Source of the DNA: Acrocarpospora catenulata
Lineage (GTDB): Bacteria > Actinomycetota > Actinomycetes > Streptosporangiales > Streptosporangiaceae
Direction: 5' to 3'
DNA length: 64,000 bases
Assembly: GCF_018476525.1 (NCBI RefSeq)
Contig: NZ_JAHCST010000001.1
Coordinates: 62,001 to 126,000, forward strand
Shown here: piece after piece, positions 48,516 to 57,759 of the stretch
Numbering within the stretch: the stretch's first letter is position 1
How the letters are laid out: every line of letters starts with the position of its first letter
The notes under the pieces: model-generated
The model's input: only the letters and a program-made list of their open reading frames with translations
Told to the model about the DNA's origin: nothing
Databases searched by the model: none
Translations under genes and position numbers: made by a program

Positions 48516-51500
48516 TCACTCTCCGCCGAGCAGGCGTTCGGCCTCCTCGTCGGTCATGCCGGCCAGTTCGGCGGCCAGGCCCTCCTCCACCGCGATCGCC
48601 AGGTCGGCCACCGTACGCCGGGTGAACATGGTCAGGATGGGCAGTTCGACGCCGGTGATGGCGAGCAGCCGGGCCGCCACCCGGACCGCCAGCAGGGACT
48701 GCCCGCCGAGGCGGAAGAAGTCGTCGTGCGCACCCACCCGGGGCACAGCGAGCACCTCGCTCCACACGTCGGCGACCAGGGCCTCGGCGTCGGTGCGGGG
48801 TGGGACGAACTCGGCGCGCAGGGCGGCAGGGCTGGGTAGCGCCTTTCGGTCCACCTTGCCGTTGGGGGTCAGGGGCAACTTCGGAAGGCGGATGAAACGG
48901 GCGGGCACCAGGTGGGCGGGGAGGATTCCCGCGAGTGCGCGGGAGAGGGCGCCCAGGCTGACCTCGCCGACGATGTAGGCGATCAGGTTCTCCTCGTGTA
49001 CGGCGGCCACCGCCTGGACCACGCCGGGCTGGGCCTCGCAGGCCGCCTCCACCTCGCCCAGTTCGATCCGGTGGCCGCGCACCTTGACCTGGTTGTCGTT
49101 GCGCCCGAGGAATTCCAGTTCGCCGCCGGGGCGCCAGCGGACCAGGTCGCCGGTGCGGTAGAGCCGGCCGCCGGGAGCGCCGTACGGGTCGGGGACGAAG
49201 CGTTCCGCGGTCAGCGCCGGACGGCCGTGGTAGCCGTGGGCGACCCCCGCGCCGCCGATCAGCAGCTCCCCGGGAACCCCCTGGCGGACCGGGTTGAGCC
49301 GCTCGTCGAGGACGTACACCTGGGTGGCCCGGATCGGCCCGCCGATGCGGACCGCGGCGGGCTGTTCGGGGACCTCCCAGCTGGTGGACCAGATCGTGGT
49401 CTCGGTCGGCCCGTACACGTTGACCAGCCGCCCGACCGACGCGCGCAGCCGCCGGGCCAGTTCCGCGCCGAGCGCCTCGCCGCCCACCAGCGCGGTCAGG
49501 GCGGTGTCGCGGAAGCCGGAGTCCAGCAGCATGCGCCAGCCGGACGGGGTGGCCTGCACGTGGGTGACCCCGGCCTCCTTGATCAGCCGCGCCTGGGCGA
49601 AGCCGTCGAGCGAGGTGGCCGCGTCGGCGATCTCCAGTCGGCCGCCGGTCACCAGCGGCAGGTACAGCTCCAGCGCCGAGATGTCGAAGGAGAGCGAGGT
49701 CAGCCCCAGCCACACGTGCTCCGGCGCGGAACCGACCCGCTCCGCCATGTCCGCCAGCAGGTTGGCCAGCGCCGCGTGCGGCACCCGCACCCCCTTCGGC
49801 CGCCCGGTCGAGCCGGAGGTGTAGAGCACGTACGCGGTGTCGGCCCCGCGCGCGGCCACCGGTGTGAAGGAGAAAGCGGCGGGCGGCGGGTCGTCGGCCA
49901 GCACCGTGGGCAGCCCGTGGCCGGGGAGCGCGCCCGCGGTCTCCGTGGTCGCCAGGACCAGGGACGCGCCGCAGTCCTCAAGCACGAAGGAGATCCGGGA
50001 GGCGGGATAGGCCGGGTCGATCGGCACGTACCTGGCCCCCGTACGCTGCACCGCCAGCAGCGCCACCAGCGATTCCGCGGTGCGCGGCAGGCAGACGGCC
50101 ACCGCGTCCCCGGGCCGGACCGGAAGCCGGGCCGCCAGGTCGGTGGCCCGCCGGTCCAGCTCGGCGTAGCTCAGCCGGGTGTCGCCCGAGCTGACCGCGA
50201 TGGCGGCGGGGCGGAGGCGTACCTGGCGGTCGAACAGTGAGAGGACCGGTTCGGTGGCGGCCGGGGCGGTCCGGTTCCAGCCGTGGAGCAGCCGCTCGCG
50301 CTCGGCGCCCGTGGGCGCGGTCAGCTCGGACAGGCGCAGGTCCGGATCCGCGCCGACCCGGGCCAGCAGCTCCTGGAACTCCTGGGCGTAGCCGACCGCG
50401 GTGGCCTCGTCGAACAGGCCCTTGTTGTAGACCAGCAGCAGTTGCCAGATCCCGCTCAGCCCGAAGATGTCGACCTTCAGCTCGTACGGCGTCTGCCCGA
50501 ATCCCGCGTCGGCGCGCTCGCACACCACCCCGCTCAGCTGGAGCCCCGGCCCCCCGGTCTGGTGGTGCATGCCGAACATGGTCTGGAACAGCGGCGCCCG
50601 GCTGAGATCACGCTCGATGTCCAGCGCGGCGAGCAGCCGCTCGAACGGCACCCGCTGGTGCCGGTACCCCGCCAGCAGCCGTTTCCGCGTCCGCCGCAGG
50701 ATCTCCCGGAAGGTCGGATCCCCGCCCAGCTCGGCCCGGATCACCACCGTGTTGGAGAAGTACCCGACCAGCTGTTCAAGTTCCTCCTTGTCCCGCCCGG
50801 CCGTCGGAAAGCCCACGCAGAAGTCCAGCTGCCCGCTCCGCCCGGCCAGCAGCACCTGGTAGACCGCCATCAACCCCATGAACACGGTGCACCGCTCCCG
50901 GGCGATCAGCGCCGCGAACGGCCCGGTCACCTCGTCGGGCAGCGCGTGCAGCAGGTGCGCGCTGGTGCTGGTGGCCACGGCGGGGCGCGGCCGGTCGGTG
51001 GCCAGTTCGAGCGGCGGCGCCCCGGTCAGTTCCCCCGTCCAGTACGCCAGGGACTCCTCGCTCTCCGGCTCCACGGTCAGCACGTCGGCGTACTCGACCG
51101 GCAGGGGAGGCAGGTCGGGCTCGGCCCCGGTGCGGTACGCCTCGTACAGGGTGGTCAGTTCGTCGGCGATGATGCCGATCGACCGGCCGTCGGCCACGAT
51201 GTGGTGGGTCACCAGCGACAGGACGTGCTCATCCGGCCCGCACTCCACCAGCCAGGCCCGCAGCAGCCGCCCCTCGGCCAGGTCGAACGGCCGCTCGACC
51301 AGCTCGCTCACCAGCCGCTCCGCCGGGCCGTCCAGCGTCACCCTGGTCAGCTCCACCCGCCAGGGCGGGTCGATGACCTGCACGGGGCCGCCGTCCCCGG
51401 CCGGGAACCTGGCCCGCAGCGCCTGGTGCCTGGCCACGATCGCGGTCAGCCCGCGCGCCAGCAGATCGGGATCGATCGGGCCGGTCAGCCGGGTGGTGTG

Positions 51501-51587
51501 CGACAGATGGTAGGACGCGTCCCGCGGGTCCACCTGCTGGAGGAACCAGACACGCTCCTGGGCGGCCGTCAGCGGCAGCTCGATCAT
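48516..51587 (-). CDS. Non-ribosomal peptide synthetase, C-A-T module
   Basis: A 1023-residue single module. Condensation domain 1-440 with intact HHIVADG (128-134); adenylation domain about 450-930 (YVLYTSGSTGRPKGV, YGPTETT, YRTGDLVRW, NGKVDRKALP); carrier domain with DDFFRLGGQSLLAV near 975. By hand alignment to GrsA the specificity residues read D-I-L-Q-L-G-V-I-W-K, close to the glycine code. No thioesterase, so release must be by another protein. ATG 51587 follows AGGAG at 8 bp. The Sfp-type transferase at 54314 would activate the carrier. Confidence 0.92.
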   Translation of the reverse strand: MIELPLTAAQERVWFLQQVDPRDASYHLSHTTRLTGPIDPDLLARGLTAIVARHQALRARFPAGDGGPVQVIDPPWRVELTRVTLDGPAERLVSELVERPFDLAEGRLLRAWLVECGPDEHVLSLVTHHIVADGRSIGIIADELTTLYEAYRTGAEPDLPPLPVEYADVLTVEPESEESLAYWTGELTGAPPLELATDRPRPAVATSTSAHLLHALPDEVTGPFAALIARERCTVFMGLMAVYQVLLAGRSGQLDFCVGFPTAGRDKEELEQLVGYFSNTVVIRAELGGDPTFREILRRTRKRLLAGYRHQRVPFERLLAALDIERDLSRAPLFQTMFGMHHQTGGPGLQLSGVVCERADAGFGQTPYELKVDIFGLSGIWQLLLVYNKGLFDEATAVGYAQEFQELLARVGADPDLRLSELTAPTGAERERLLHGWNRTAPAATEPVLSLFDRQVRLRPAAIAVSSGDTRLSYAELDRRATDLAARLPVRPGDAVAVCLPRTAESLVALLAVQRTGARYVPIDPAYPASRISFVLEDCGASLVLATTETAGALPGHGLPTVLADDPPPAAFSFTPVAARGADTAYVLYTSGSTGRPKGVRVPHAALANLLADMAERVGSAPEHVWLGLTSLSFDISALELYLPLVTGGRLEIADAATSLDGFAQARLIKEAGVTHVQATPSGWRMLLDSGFRDTALTALVGGEALGAELARRLRASVGRLVNVYGPTETTIWSTSWEVPEQPAAVRIGGPIRATQVYVLDERLNPVRQGVPGELLIGGAGVAHGYHGRPALTAERFVPDPYGAPGGRLYRTGDLVRWRPGGELEFLGRNDNQVKVRGHRIELGEVEAACEAQPGVVQAVAAVHEENLIAYIVGEVSLGALSRALAGILPAHLVPARFIRLPKLPLTPNGKVDRKALPSPAALRAEFVPPRTDAEALVADVWSEVLAVPRVGAHDDFFRLGGQSLLAVRVAARLLAITGVELPILTMFTRRTVADLAIAVEEGLAAELAGMTDEEAERLLGGE

Positions 51588-51683
51588 GGGGGTGCGCTCC
51601 TGCGAAAAGAGGCTGTACGGGGTGATCGGTACCTGGGAGCGCTCGCGCCCGACCATATGAGCGCCGCCCGCGCCGCGTCAAGA

Positions 51684-52904
51684 TCAGCCCAGCGCCGAGG
51701 TGTTGAGCAGCCAGTACTTCTCCGGCACCGCGAACAGCGCGTCCACGCCCTGGTGGGTCATCGCGAAGGCGGCCGCCGAGCGGACCAGATTCCGCTTGAT
51801 CTCGCTCTTCGGCGGCGCGGTGGCCCGGTCGGCGCTGGCCCAGTAGACCAGGGGCCCGGCCACGCCGGGGTTGACGCCGCCGGCGCCGAGCACGGGCTCG
51901 GTGCCGTACAGGGTCATCAGGGTGGCGGTCAGGCCGGTGTCCAGGTCGTACAGGACGGAGCTCGGGGCCTTGTCACCGGCGGTGGAGCCCGCCGGCGGCA
52001 CGGTCTGGAGCAGCAGGTAGCGCTGGTCGAGCAGGCCGAACGGGAAGACCACCCAGCCGGGCAGCATGGTCCTACGGGATCCGCCGGGGCGCTGCACGAA
52101 GACCCGCACGCTGGTGCTGGAGACGATCTGGGTGCCCACGCACCATTCGGGGCCGCAGTTGATGTCGCTGTCCTTCGGCGCCTTGACGGTGATGCGCTCG
52201 CCGGTGACCAGGTTGATCAGCCGCTGGTCGTTCCCGATCCACGGCCAGTCCTTCAGCCGCAGGCCCGCCGTGCCGTCAATCCGCTCGACCGCGCCGCCCT
52301 TGAGCGGCACCCGGTCCACCCCACCCTGTGGGAAGGACCAGAACAGGTCCTCGCCGGCGATGGCCAGCCGCGGGTCCCGCCCCGCGGTGACCCCTTCCAC
52401 GGTGGCCAGCAGCACGGCCGTGCCGCCGGCCAGGGGCATCGTCCAGAACTCGCCCGTCAGGGACCCGCCGACCTCGGCGGTCCGGTACCAGGCGATGGCC
52501 ACCTCGCCCGCCACGGCGGCGGTGATCTCGTGCTCCTGCCGCCCGCGCCGGTGCGGAATGGCGCCCAGCCGCGTGGTCACGCCCATCTCCGTCTGGTACG
52601 CCACGAGCGTGGACGCCTCCCCGGGATTCCCCACCTCCTCCATCAGCACCTGGCCCTGACCCAGGGTGGCCAGCGGGCGGAGCGGCCAGTCCCGGTCCGA
52701 CCAGGCGGGCACCTTGGCCACCGCCTTCGGCCAGACCTCCGTCGCGGCGGGGAAGGCGGCCAGTTCGGCGGGGAAGCTCGGAGTGGCCGGCGGGCGCGGG
52801 GCGGGCGGCGGCGGCGCCGGGTGCAGCACCAGGGCGGCGACCCCGCCGAGCACCACGACGAGGAAACCCGCGAATGCGACGTCTCCCCATGATCTGCGCG
52901 CCAC
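51684..52904 (-). CDS. Membrane-anchored protein of unknown function, beta-propeller-like
   Basis: A 406-residue protein: one N-terminal membrane segment (FAGFLVVVLGGVAALVL), a Pro-rich linker, then an extracytoplasmic domain with repeating strand patterns (AIAGEDLFWSFPQGGVDRVP, YLLLQTVPPAG) like TolB/WD-type propellers. A CGPEWC pair could form a disulfide. GTG 52904 follows GAGGAGG. It lies upstream of, and in line with, the NRPS gene (96 bp). Not recognised; could sense or bind an envelope ligand. Confidence 0.65.
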   Translation of the reverse strand: MARRSWGDVAFAGFLVVVLGGVAALVLHPAPPPPAPRPPATPSFPAELAAFPAATEVWPKAVAKVPAWSDRDWPLRPLATLGQGQVLMEEVGNPGEASTLVAYQTEMGVTTRLGAIPHRRGRQEHEITAAVAGEVAIAWYRTAEVGGSLTGEFWTMPLAGGTAVLLATVEGVTAGRDPRLAIAGEDLFWSFPQGGVDRVPLKGGAVERIDGTAGLRLKDWPWIGNDQRLINLVTGERITVKAPKDSDINCGPEWCVGTQIVSSTSVRVFVQRPGGSRRTMLPGWVVFPFGLLDQRYLLLQTVPPAGSTAGDKAPSSVLYDLDTGLTATLMTLYGTEPVLGAGGVNPGVAGPLVYWASADRATAPPKSEIKRNLVRSAAAFAMTHQGVDALFAVPEKYWLLNTSALG

Positions 52905-53067
52905 GGGTCCTCCTCGGCGAAAGTGTGCGTACTCATCGTGAGACGACTGGCGCGCGATGTCGAGTGCGCCGGGAAATGCGGGGGTTTCGGCGGTCTCGAC
53001 AGGGTAGAGGATCGATGGTTAACGTCAAAGGCGAGGTGGTCTGGCCCCATTCATAGGGGAGGCCGTG

Positions 53068-54309
53068 ATGGCGGGCCCGCATGATGTCCGGCAGGTTTCC
53101 GGTGGCGGAGTTCGCGTCGTGCGGGAGTTTGTCGAGGGAGAGGGCGGCAGCGCGATCGTGGTGGAGACGGTGCACGGGGCGGGGCTGCGCCGGTTGATCA
53201 GGGAAGAGGGCGCGACCGGTCCGGCCGCCGCGCTGCTGGTGCTCAAGGGCACCCTGCACGGCCTGGCCGCCGTGCACCAGACCGGGGCCGCGTACGGCGA
53301 CCTCACTCCGGACAATGTCGTGGTCACCCCGGCGGGGAAGGCGAAGCTGACCGCGGTCCGCGCCGCCGACCCCACGGCCAACGCCCCCTACCTGGCACCG
53401 GAACGCTGGCGCGGCGTCCCCGGCGGCCCGGCCGCCGACCTGTACGCGGCGACCGCCGTCTTCTACGAATGCCTGACCGGCGCCCCGCCCTTCCAGGCCG
53501 CCACCACCCCACGGCTGGGCTGGGCCCACCGGACCCTGCCGCCCGTGCTCGACCGGGTGCCCGCGGACCTGCGGCGCCTGGTGGAACGCGGCCTGGCCAA
53601 GGCGCCCCAGCACCGGCCCGCCTCGGCCGCCGTCTTCGCCGCCGAGCTGGAGACCGCGGCCGTGGCCTCCTTCGGCCCCGACTGGGAGCGCTCCGGCCGC
53701 GCCGCGCTGGCCGCCCTCGCCGCCAGCTACGCCGGCCTGCCGGAACCCGAGCCGGTACGGCAGGCGGCCAGGACCGGCAGCATCCGCATCGCCAGCATGG
53801 CCGCGCTGGCCGCCGCCGCCCTGGCGGTGGCAGTGATCAGTGCCGGCGACCGCCCGGCCCCGGAGTCCACCCGCGCCGCGCCCTCCCGGCCCGGCGTCAC
53901 GCTGCTGCCGACCCCGCAGGAGATGATCGGCCAGCCAGGGGCCACGGTCCGGCCGCTCCCGACGTACGAGCCGGTGGCGGGGGCGGAGAAGACGCCGCCG
54001 CCAGGCCGGAAGACCCAGGGCGAGGTGTCCGACAAATCCGTCGCGTCCGAGGAAACCAGGAAGCTCAAGCCCTCCGCCCAGGCCTCCGCCTCCACCGCGC
54101 ACACGTCAGGCCCCACGTCGGGCCCCAGCTCGGCCCCCGCCACCCAGCCGCCCGCTTCCGAGCCACCCGCCCTGGTCCCCGACACGAGCGGCCCGCCACC
54201 CTCCCGGCAACCCGTCGTGGACGTTCAGGTCTCGGCAGGCCTGCCCGTGCTGGACGTCTCGGTGGGCGTCCGGAGTGGGCTGCTCGGCGTCTCCTTGTCG
54301 CTATCGTGA
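53068..54309 (+). CDS. Ser/Thr pseudokinase with membrane segment and Pro-rich tail
   Basis: A 413-residue protein whose first 220 residues follow a kinase fold, but the key residues are missing. No VAIK lysine is seen, the HRD loop reads YGDLTPDNVVV, and DFG is replaced (LTAVRAAD). The APE-like YLAPERWRG and AADLYAATAVFYECLTG remain. A membrane segment (IASMAALAAAALAVAVISAG) and a long Thr/Ser/Pro-rich outer region follow. It probably signals by binding, not phosphorylation. ATG 53068 follows GGGGAGG. Divergent from the membrane protein at 52904. Confidence 0.82.
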   Translation: MAGPHDVRQVSGGGVRVVREFVEGEGGSAIVVETVHGAGLRRLIREEGATGPAAALLVLKGTLHGLAAVHQTGAAYGDLTPDNVVVTPAGKAKLTAVRAADPTANAPYLAPERWRGVPGGPAADLYAATAVFYECLTGAPPFQAATTPRLGWAHRTLPPVLDRVPADLRRLVERGLAKAPQHRPASAAVFAAELETAAVASFGPDWERSGRAALAALAASYAGLPEPEPVRQAARTGSIRIASMAALAAAALAVAVISAGDRPAPESTRAAPSRPGVTLLPTPQEMIGQPGATVRPLPTYEPVAGAEKTPPPGRKTQGEVSDKSVASEETRKLKPSAQASASTAHTSGPTSGPSSAPATQPPASEPPALVPDTSGPPPSRQPVVDVQVSAGLPVLDVSVGVRSGLLGVSLSLS

Positions 54310-54313
54310 CGGT

Positions 54314-54928
54314 GTGATCGAGAAGATCCTCCCCGCCTGGGTGGCGAGCGCCGAGACCTTCCACGACCCGCCGGAGGCCGTGCTCTTCCCCGAGGAGGAG
54401 GCCTACATCGCGCGTGCCGTGGACAAGCGCAGACGCGAGTTCACCTCCGCCCGCCACTGTGCCCGCCGCGCCCTGGCCGAGCTGGGCCTGCCTCCCGCCC
54501 CCATCGTCCCCGGCGAACGCGGCGCCCCCGCCTGGCCAACCGGCGTCGTCGGCGCGATGACCCACTGCGACGGCTACCGCGCCGCCGCCGTCTCGCTGAC
54601 CGCCGCCGGGGTCGGCATCGACGCCGAACCCAACGCCCCCCTCCCGGAGGGCGTGCTGGACGCCATCGCCCTGGACCGGGAACGGGTGCCGCTGGCCGGT
54701 CCCGTGCACTGGGACCGGCTGCTGTTCAGCGCCAAGGAGTCCGTCTACAAGGTGTGGTTCCCGCGGGCGCGGCGCTGGCTCGGCTTCGAGGAGGCCGAGA
54801 TCACCCTCGACCCGGGCGGCACCTTCACCGCCCGCATCCTGGTCCCGGGTCCCTTCGCCGAGCTCAACGGCCGCTGGCTCTGCGAATCCGGCCTGGTGGT
54901 CACCGCGATCACCCTCCCTCCAGGGTGA
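54314..54928 (+). CDS. 4'-phosphopantetheinyl transferase (Sfp/EntD type)
   Basis: A 204-residue PPTase: RREFTSARHCARRALAELG, the magnesium motif GIDAEPN and the FSAKESVYKVW motif. It transfers phosphopantetheine from CoA to carrier-domain serines, including that of the NRPS at 48516. The GTG start lies 4 bp after the pseudokinase stop, so the two are likely co-transcribed. Its last 20 bp overlap the convergent hydrolase gene. Confidence 0.92.
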   Translation: MIEKILPAWVASAETFHDPPEAVLFPEEEAYIARAVDKRRREFTSARHCARRALAELGLPPAPIVPGERGAPAWPTGVVGAMTHCDGYRAAAVSLTAAGVGIDAEPNAPLPEGVLDAIALDRERVPLAGPVHWDRLLFSAKESVYKVWFPRARRWLGFEEAEITLDPGGTFTARILVPGPFAELNGRWLCESGLVVTAITLPPG

Positions 54929-55901
54929 GACGCAGGGCCCCGGGGTCCCAGTGCGCCATCCGCAGCCAGTCGATCGCCGCGTCCTGCCAGTCCCGGGCCG
55001 GGGCCCAGGTCCGGGTGAGGAGCAGGCTGGTGCCGTGCAGCGCCCCGGGGTAGCGCACCGCCGTGGCCAGGCCGCCGTCGGCGGTGACCCGTTCGGCGTA
55101 CCGCTCGCCCTCGGCGTGCAGGGGGTCGTGCTCGGCGGTGAGCACCACCGTCGGCGGCAGCCCGGCCAGGGAAGGCGCGAGGGCGGGCGAGACGTACGGA
55201 TCCCGGGCCAGGCCGGGATCGCGCAGGTAGAACTCGACGGCCGAGACCAGATCGGGCAGCAGGCTCGGCGCCTCCTGGGCCGTCGCGGCGGCCCTGGCGC
55301 TCTCCAGGGTCAGGTCGAGGAACGGCACCTCCAGCAGCTGCATCGCCGGCGCGGGCTCGCCGCAGTCCCTGACCTGCAGGGCGAGCGCGGCGGCCACATT
55401 GGCCCCGGCGGACGAACCGCCGACCGAGATACCGGCGGGATCGATACCCAAGCCGTCCGCCTCGGCGCGCAGCCACCGCAGCGCGGCGTGCGCGTCCTCC
55501 AGGGCCGCGGGGAAAGGGTGTTCCGGTGCCAGCCGGTACTCCAGCGAGACCACCACCACACCGGCCTCCGCGCAGCGCCGCCGGCACAGGGCGTCGTTGA
55601 CCAGGTCGTCGATCGAGCCCTGCCACCAGCCGCCGCCGTGCAGGTAGAGGTGCGCGGGCAGCCGCCCGCCCGCCCGGGGACGGTAGAGCCTGGCGGTGCG
55701 GTGGCCCCCCGGCGCCGGTACGGCGTGGTCGGCGATCTCGTGCACCTCCGGGCCGGGCAGCCCGAAGCGCAGGAAGTTGAGGTCGATCATCAACTGCTTG
55801 TAGCGGCGCTGCCGTACCGTGTCGAGATGGCCGATGTCGCCGGCCGGGTTGCTGAGCAGGAAGTCCAGGACCTCTGGATCGAGGGACATGAAGGCTCTCA
55901 T
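54909..55901 (-). CDS. Alpha/beta hydrolase, hormone-sensitive lipase family
   Basis: A 330-residue esterase-like hydrolase: oxyanion HGGGWW, nucleophile GGSSAGAN, acid in TAEHDPLHAEG and catalytic His in GALHGTS. ATG 55901 overlaps the stop of the permease upstream (ATGA); ATG 55889 is an alternative. Co-transcription with a sugar ABC importer suggests it deacylates an imported acylated sugar or glycoside. Substrate not predictable. Confidence 0.9.
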   Translation of the reverse strand: MRAFMSLDPEVLDFLLSNPAGDIGHLDTVRQRRYKQLMIDLNFLRFGLPGPEVHEIADHAVPAPGGHRTARLYRPRAGGRLPAHLYLHGGGWWQGSIDDLVNDALCRRRCAEAGVVVVSLEYRLAPEHPFPAALEDAHAALRWLRAEADGLGIDPAGISVGGSSAGANVAAALALQVRDCGEPAPAMQLLEVPFLDLTLESARAAATAQEAPSLLPDLVSAVEFYLRDPGLARDPYVSPALAPSLAGLPPTVVLTAEHDPLHAEGERYAERVTADGGLATAVRYPGALHGTSLLLTRTWAPARDWQDAAIDWLRMAHWDPGALRLTLEGG

Positions 55902-56773
55902 TTCAGGGCGCCGGCGAGGAGTCCCCGCACGAAGAACCGGTGGAGGAAGACGAAGATGAGCATCGGCAGGGACATGGCGACGAACGCCGCCGCCGTGAGC
56001 AGCTCCGCGCCCTGGCCGGTGGAGGTGTTGACCAGGTTGGCGATGGCCACGGTCAGCGGCGCGACGGTGGGATCGCCGCCCAGGAAGATCAGGGCGATCA
56101 GCAGGTCGTTCCAGATCCAGATGATCTGGAAGATGGCGACCGAGGCCAGGGCCGGCCGGGCCAGCGGGAGCGCGATCCGCACAAACATCTCCAGCGTCGT
56201 GGCCCCGTCCAGCTCGCCCGCCTCGAACAGGTCGCGCGGCAGCGCCGCGAAGAAGCTGCGCAGCAGGTAAATCGCGAACGGCAGCGCCAGGCCGGTGTGC
56301 ACCAGCCAGACCCCGGCGAACGTCCCGGCCAGGCCGGCGCCGTTGTACAGCCGCAGCACCGGGGCCAGCGTCACCTGCACGGGCACCACGGCCAGCGCCA
56401 GAATCCCGGCGGCGACCGCGGCCCGGCCCGGGAACTCCATCCTGGCCAGCGCGAACGCCGCCGTGGCCGCCACGCACATGAGCACCGAGACGGCGGGGAA
56501 GGTGACCAGCAGGCTGTTGACGAACGCCTCCCCGAGATGGTTGGCGGTCAGGACCTGCCGGTAGTTCTCCAGCGAGAGCGCGCCCCCGTCGGTGAACGCG
56601 TGCCACCAGCCGGTGGCGGTCACGTCGTAGGCCGTACGGAAGGAGTTCACGAACAGCCCGAGCACGGGCACCGCCCACAGCCCGCAGATGAGCACGAGCG
56701 TCACGTGCACCGGAATCCGCCGCGGGAAGGCCGACCCGACGCGCGGCCGGACGTGCCGGGTAACGGCCGTCAC
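55898..56773 (-). CDS. Sugar ABC transporter permease, MalG-like
   Basis: A 291-residue permease with six membrane segments and the EAA loop FFAALPRDLFEAGELDGATT, the binding-protein-dependent carbohydrate class. The GTG at 56773 overlaps the stop of the MalF-like gene. No ATPase gene is nearby; such importers often use a shared MsiK-type ATPase. Confidence 0.92.
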   Translation of the reverse strand: MTAVTRHVRPRVGSAFPRRIPVHVTLVLICGLWAVPVLGLFVNSFRTAYDVTATGWWHAFTDGGALSLENYRQVLTANHLGEAFVNSLLVTFPAVSVLMCVAATAAFALARMEFPGRAAVAAGILALAVVPVQVTLAPVLRLYNGAGLAGTFAGVWLVHTGLALPFAIYLLRSFFAALPRDLFEAGELDGATTLEMFVRIALPLARPALASVAIFQIIWIWNDLLIALIFLGGDPTVAPLTVAIANLVNTSTGQGAELLTAAAFVAMSLPMLIFVFLHRFFVRGLLAGALK

Positions 56774-57735
56774 CTCGCCTCCCCGGCGCGCTGCACCCGC
56801 TGGTTGAGGGCGATCACCGGGGCCGCCAGCACGACCAGGAGCAGCGCGATGGCGCTCGCCTTCCCGTAGTCCTGGTTCACGAACAGCTGCCGGTACAGCA
56901 CGTTGGCGATGACATTGGTCTGGTAACTCCCGTTGGTCATGACGTAGACGATGTCGAAGGCCTTCAGCGCGGCGATGGCCACCATGACCGACACCACCAG
57001 CAGGGCGGGGCGCAGCTGCGGCAGCGTGATGTGCCGCAGTTCCTGCCACCAGCTCGCCCCGTCCACCCGCGCCGCCTCGTGCAGCTCGGCGGGGATGCCC
57101 TTCACCGCCGCCGACAGCACGACCGTGGCGAACCCGGCGGTCATCCACACCCCGACGGTGATCAGCGCGGGGTTGCCGGTCCGCTCGTCGGCCAGCCAGG
57201 CGATCGGCTCGGCCGAGGTGAGCGCGGTCAGAACGGCGTTGAGGGTGCCGGTCTGCGGCAGCCCCGGTGGGGCGTAGTCGTACATGGACCGCCAGATGAC
57301 GGCGCCGGACACGAACGAGATGCTCAGCGGCGCGATCACCGCCGCCTTCGCCGCCGCCTCGTACCTGACCCGGTCGCCGAGCAGCGCCACCACCAGCCCG
57401 ACGGCCGTGCAGGCGGTGACCAGCACGACCAGCCAGAGGGCGTTGTTGGCCAGCGCGTCGTGGACCTCGGGGTCGCCCGCCAGGTAGCGGAAGTTGTCCA
57501 GCCCGGCCCACCGGTCCCCGGCCGCGTCCCGGAAGCTGAGGAACACCGTGGAGAGCAGCGGCCAGAGCAGGTACACCCCGAGCAGGGCCACCGCCGGGCC
57601 GAGCCAGACCGCCGGCCGGGCCGCGCGCCCGGCCCGGCGGGGGAGGGCCCTGCTCAGCCGCTCGCCGCACCACAGCCAGGCGTACAGCAGAACCGGCGCC
57701 CCCAGCGCGCAGCCGAAGGCCAGCAGCAGTGTCAC
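56770..57735 (-). CDS. Sugar ABC transporter permease, MalF-like
   Basis: A 321-residue permease with six or seven hydrophobic segments and the EAA loop GIPAELHEAARVDGASWWQE. Pairs with the MalG-like protein. GTG start at 57735, 24 bp after the binding-protein gene. Confidence 0.9.
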   Translation of the reverse strand: MTLLLAFGCALGAPVLLYAWLWCGERLSRALPRRAGRAARPAVWLGPAVALLGVYLLWPLLSTVFLSFRDAAGDRWAGLDNFRYLAGDPEVHDALANNALWLVVLVTACTAVGLVVALLGDRVRYEAAAKAAVIAPLSISFVSGAVIWRSMYDYAPPGLPQTGTLNAVLTALTSAEPIAWLADERTGNPALITVGVWMTAGFATVVLSAAVKGIPAELHEAARVDGASWWQELRHITLPQLRPALLVVSVMVAIAALKAFDIVYVMTNGSYQTNVIANVLYRQLFVNQDYGKASAIALLLVVLAAPVIALNQRVQRAGEAR

Positions 57736-57759
57736 GTGCGTCTCACTTCTTCCAGAGGG

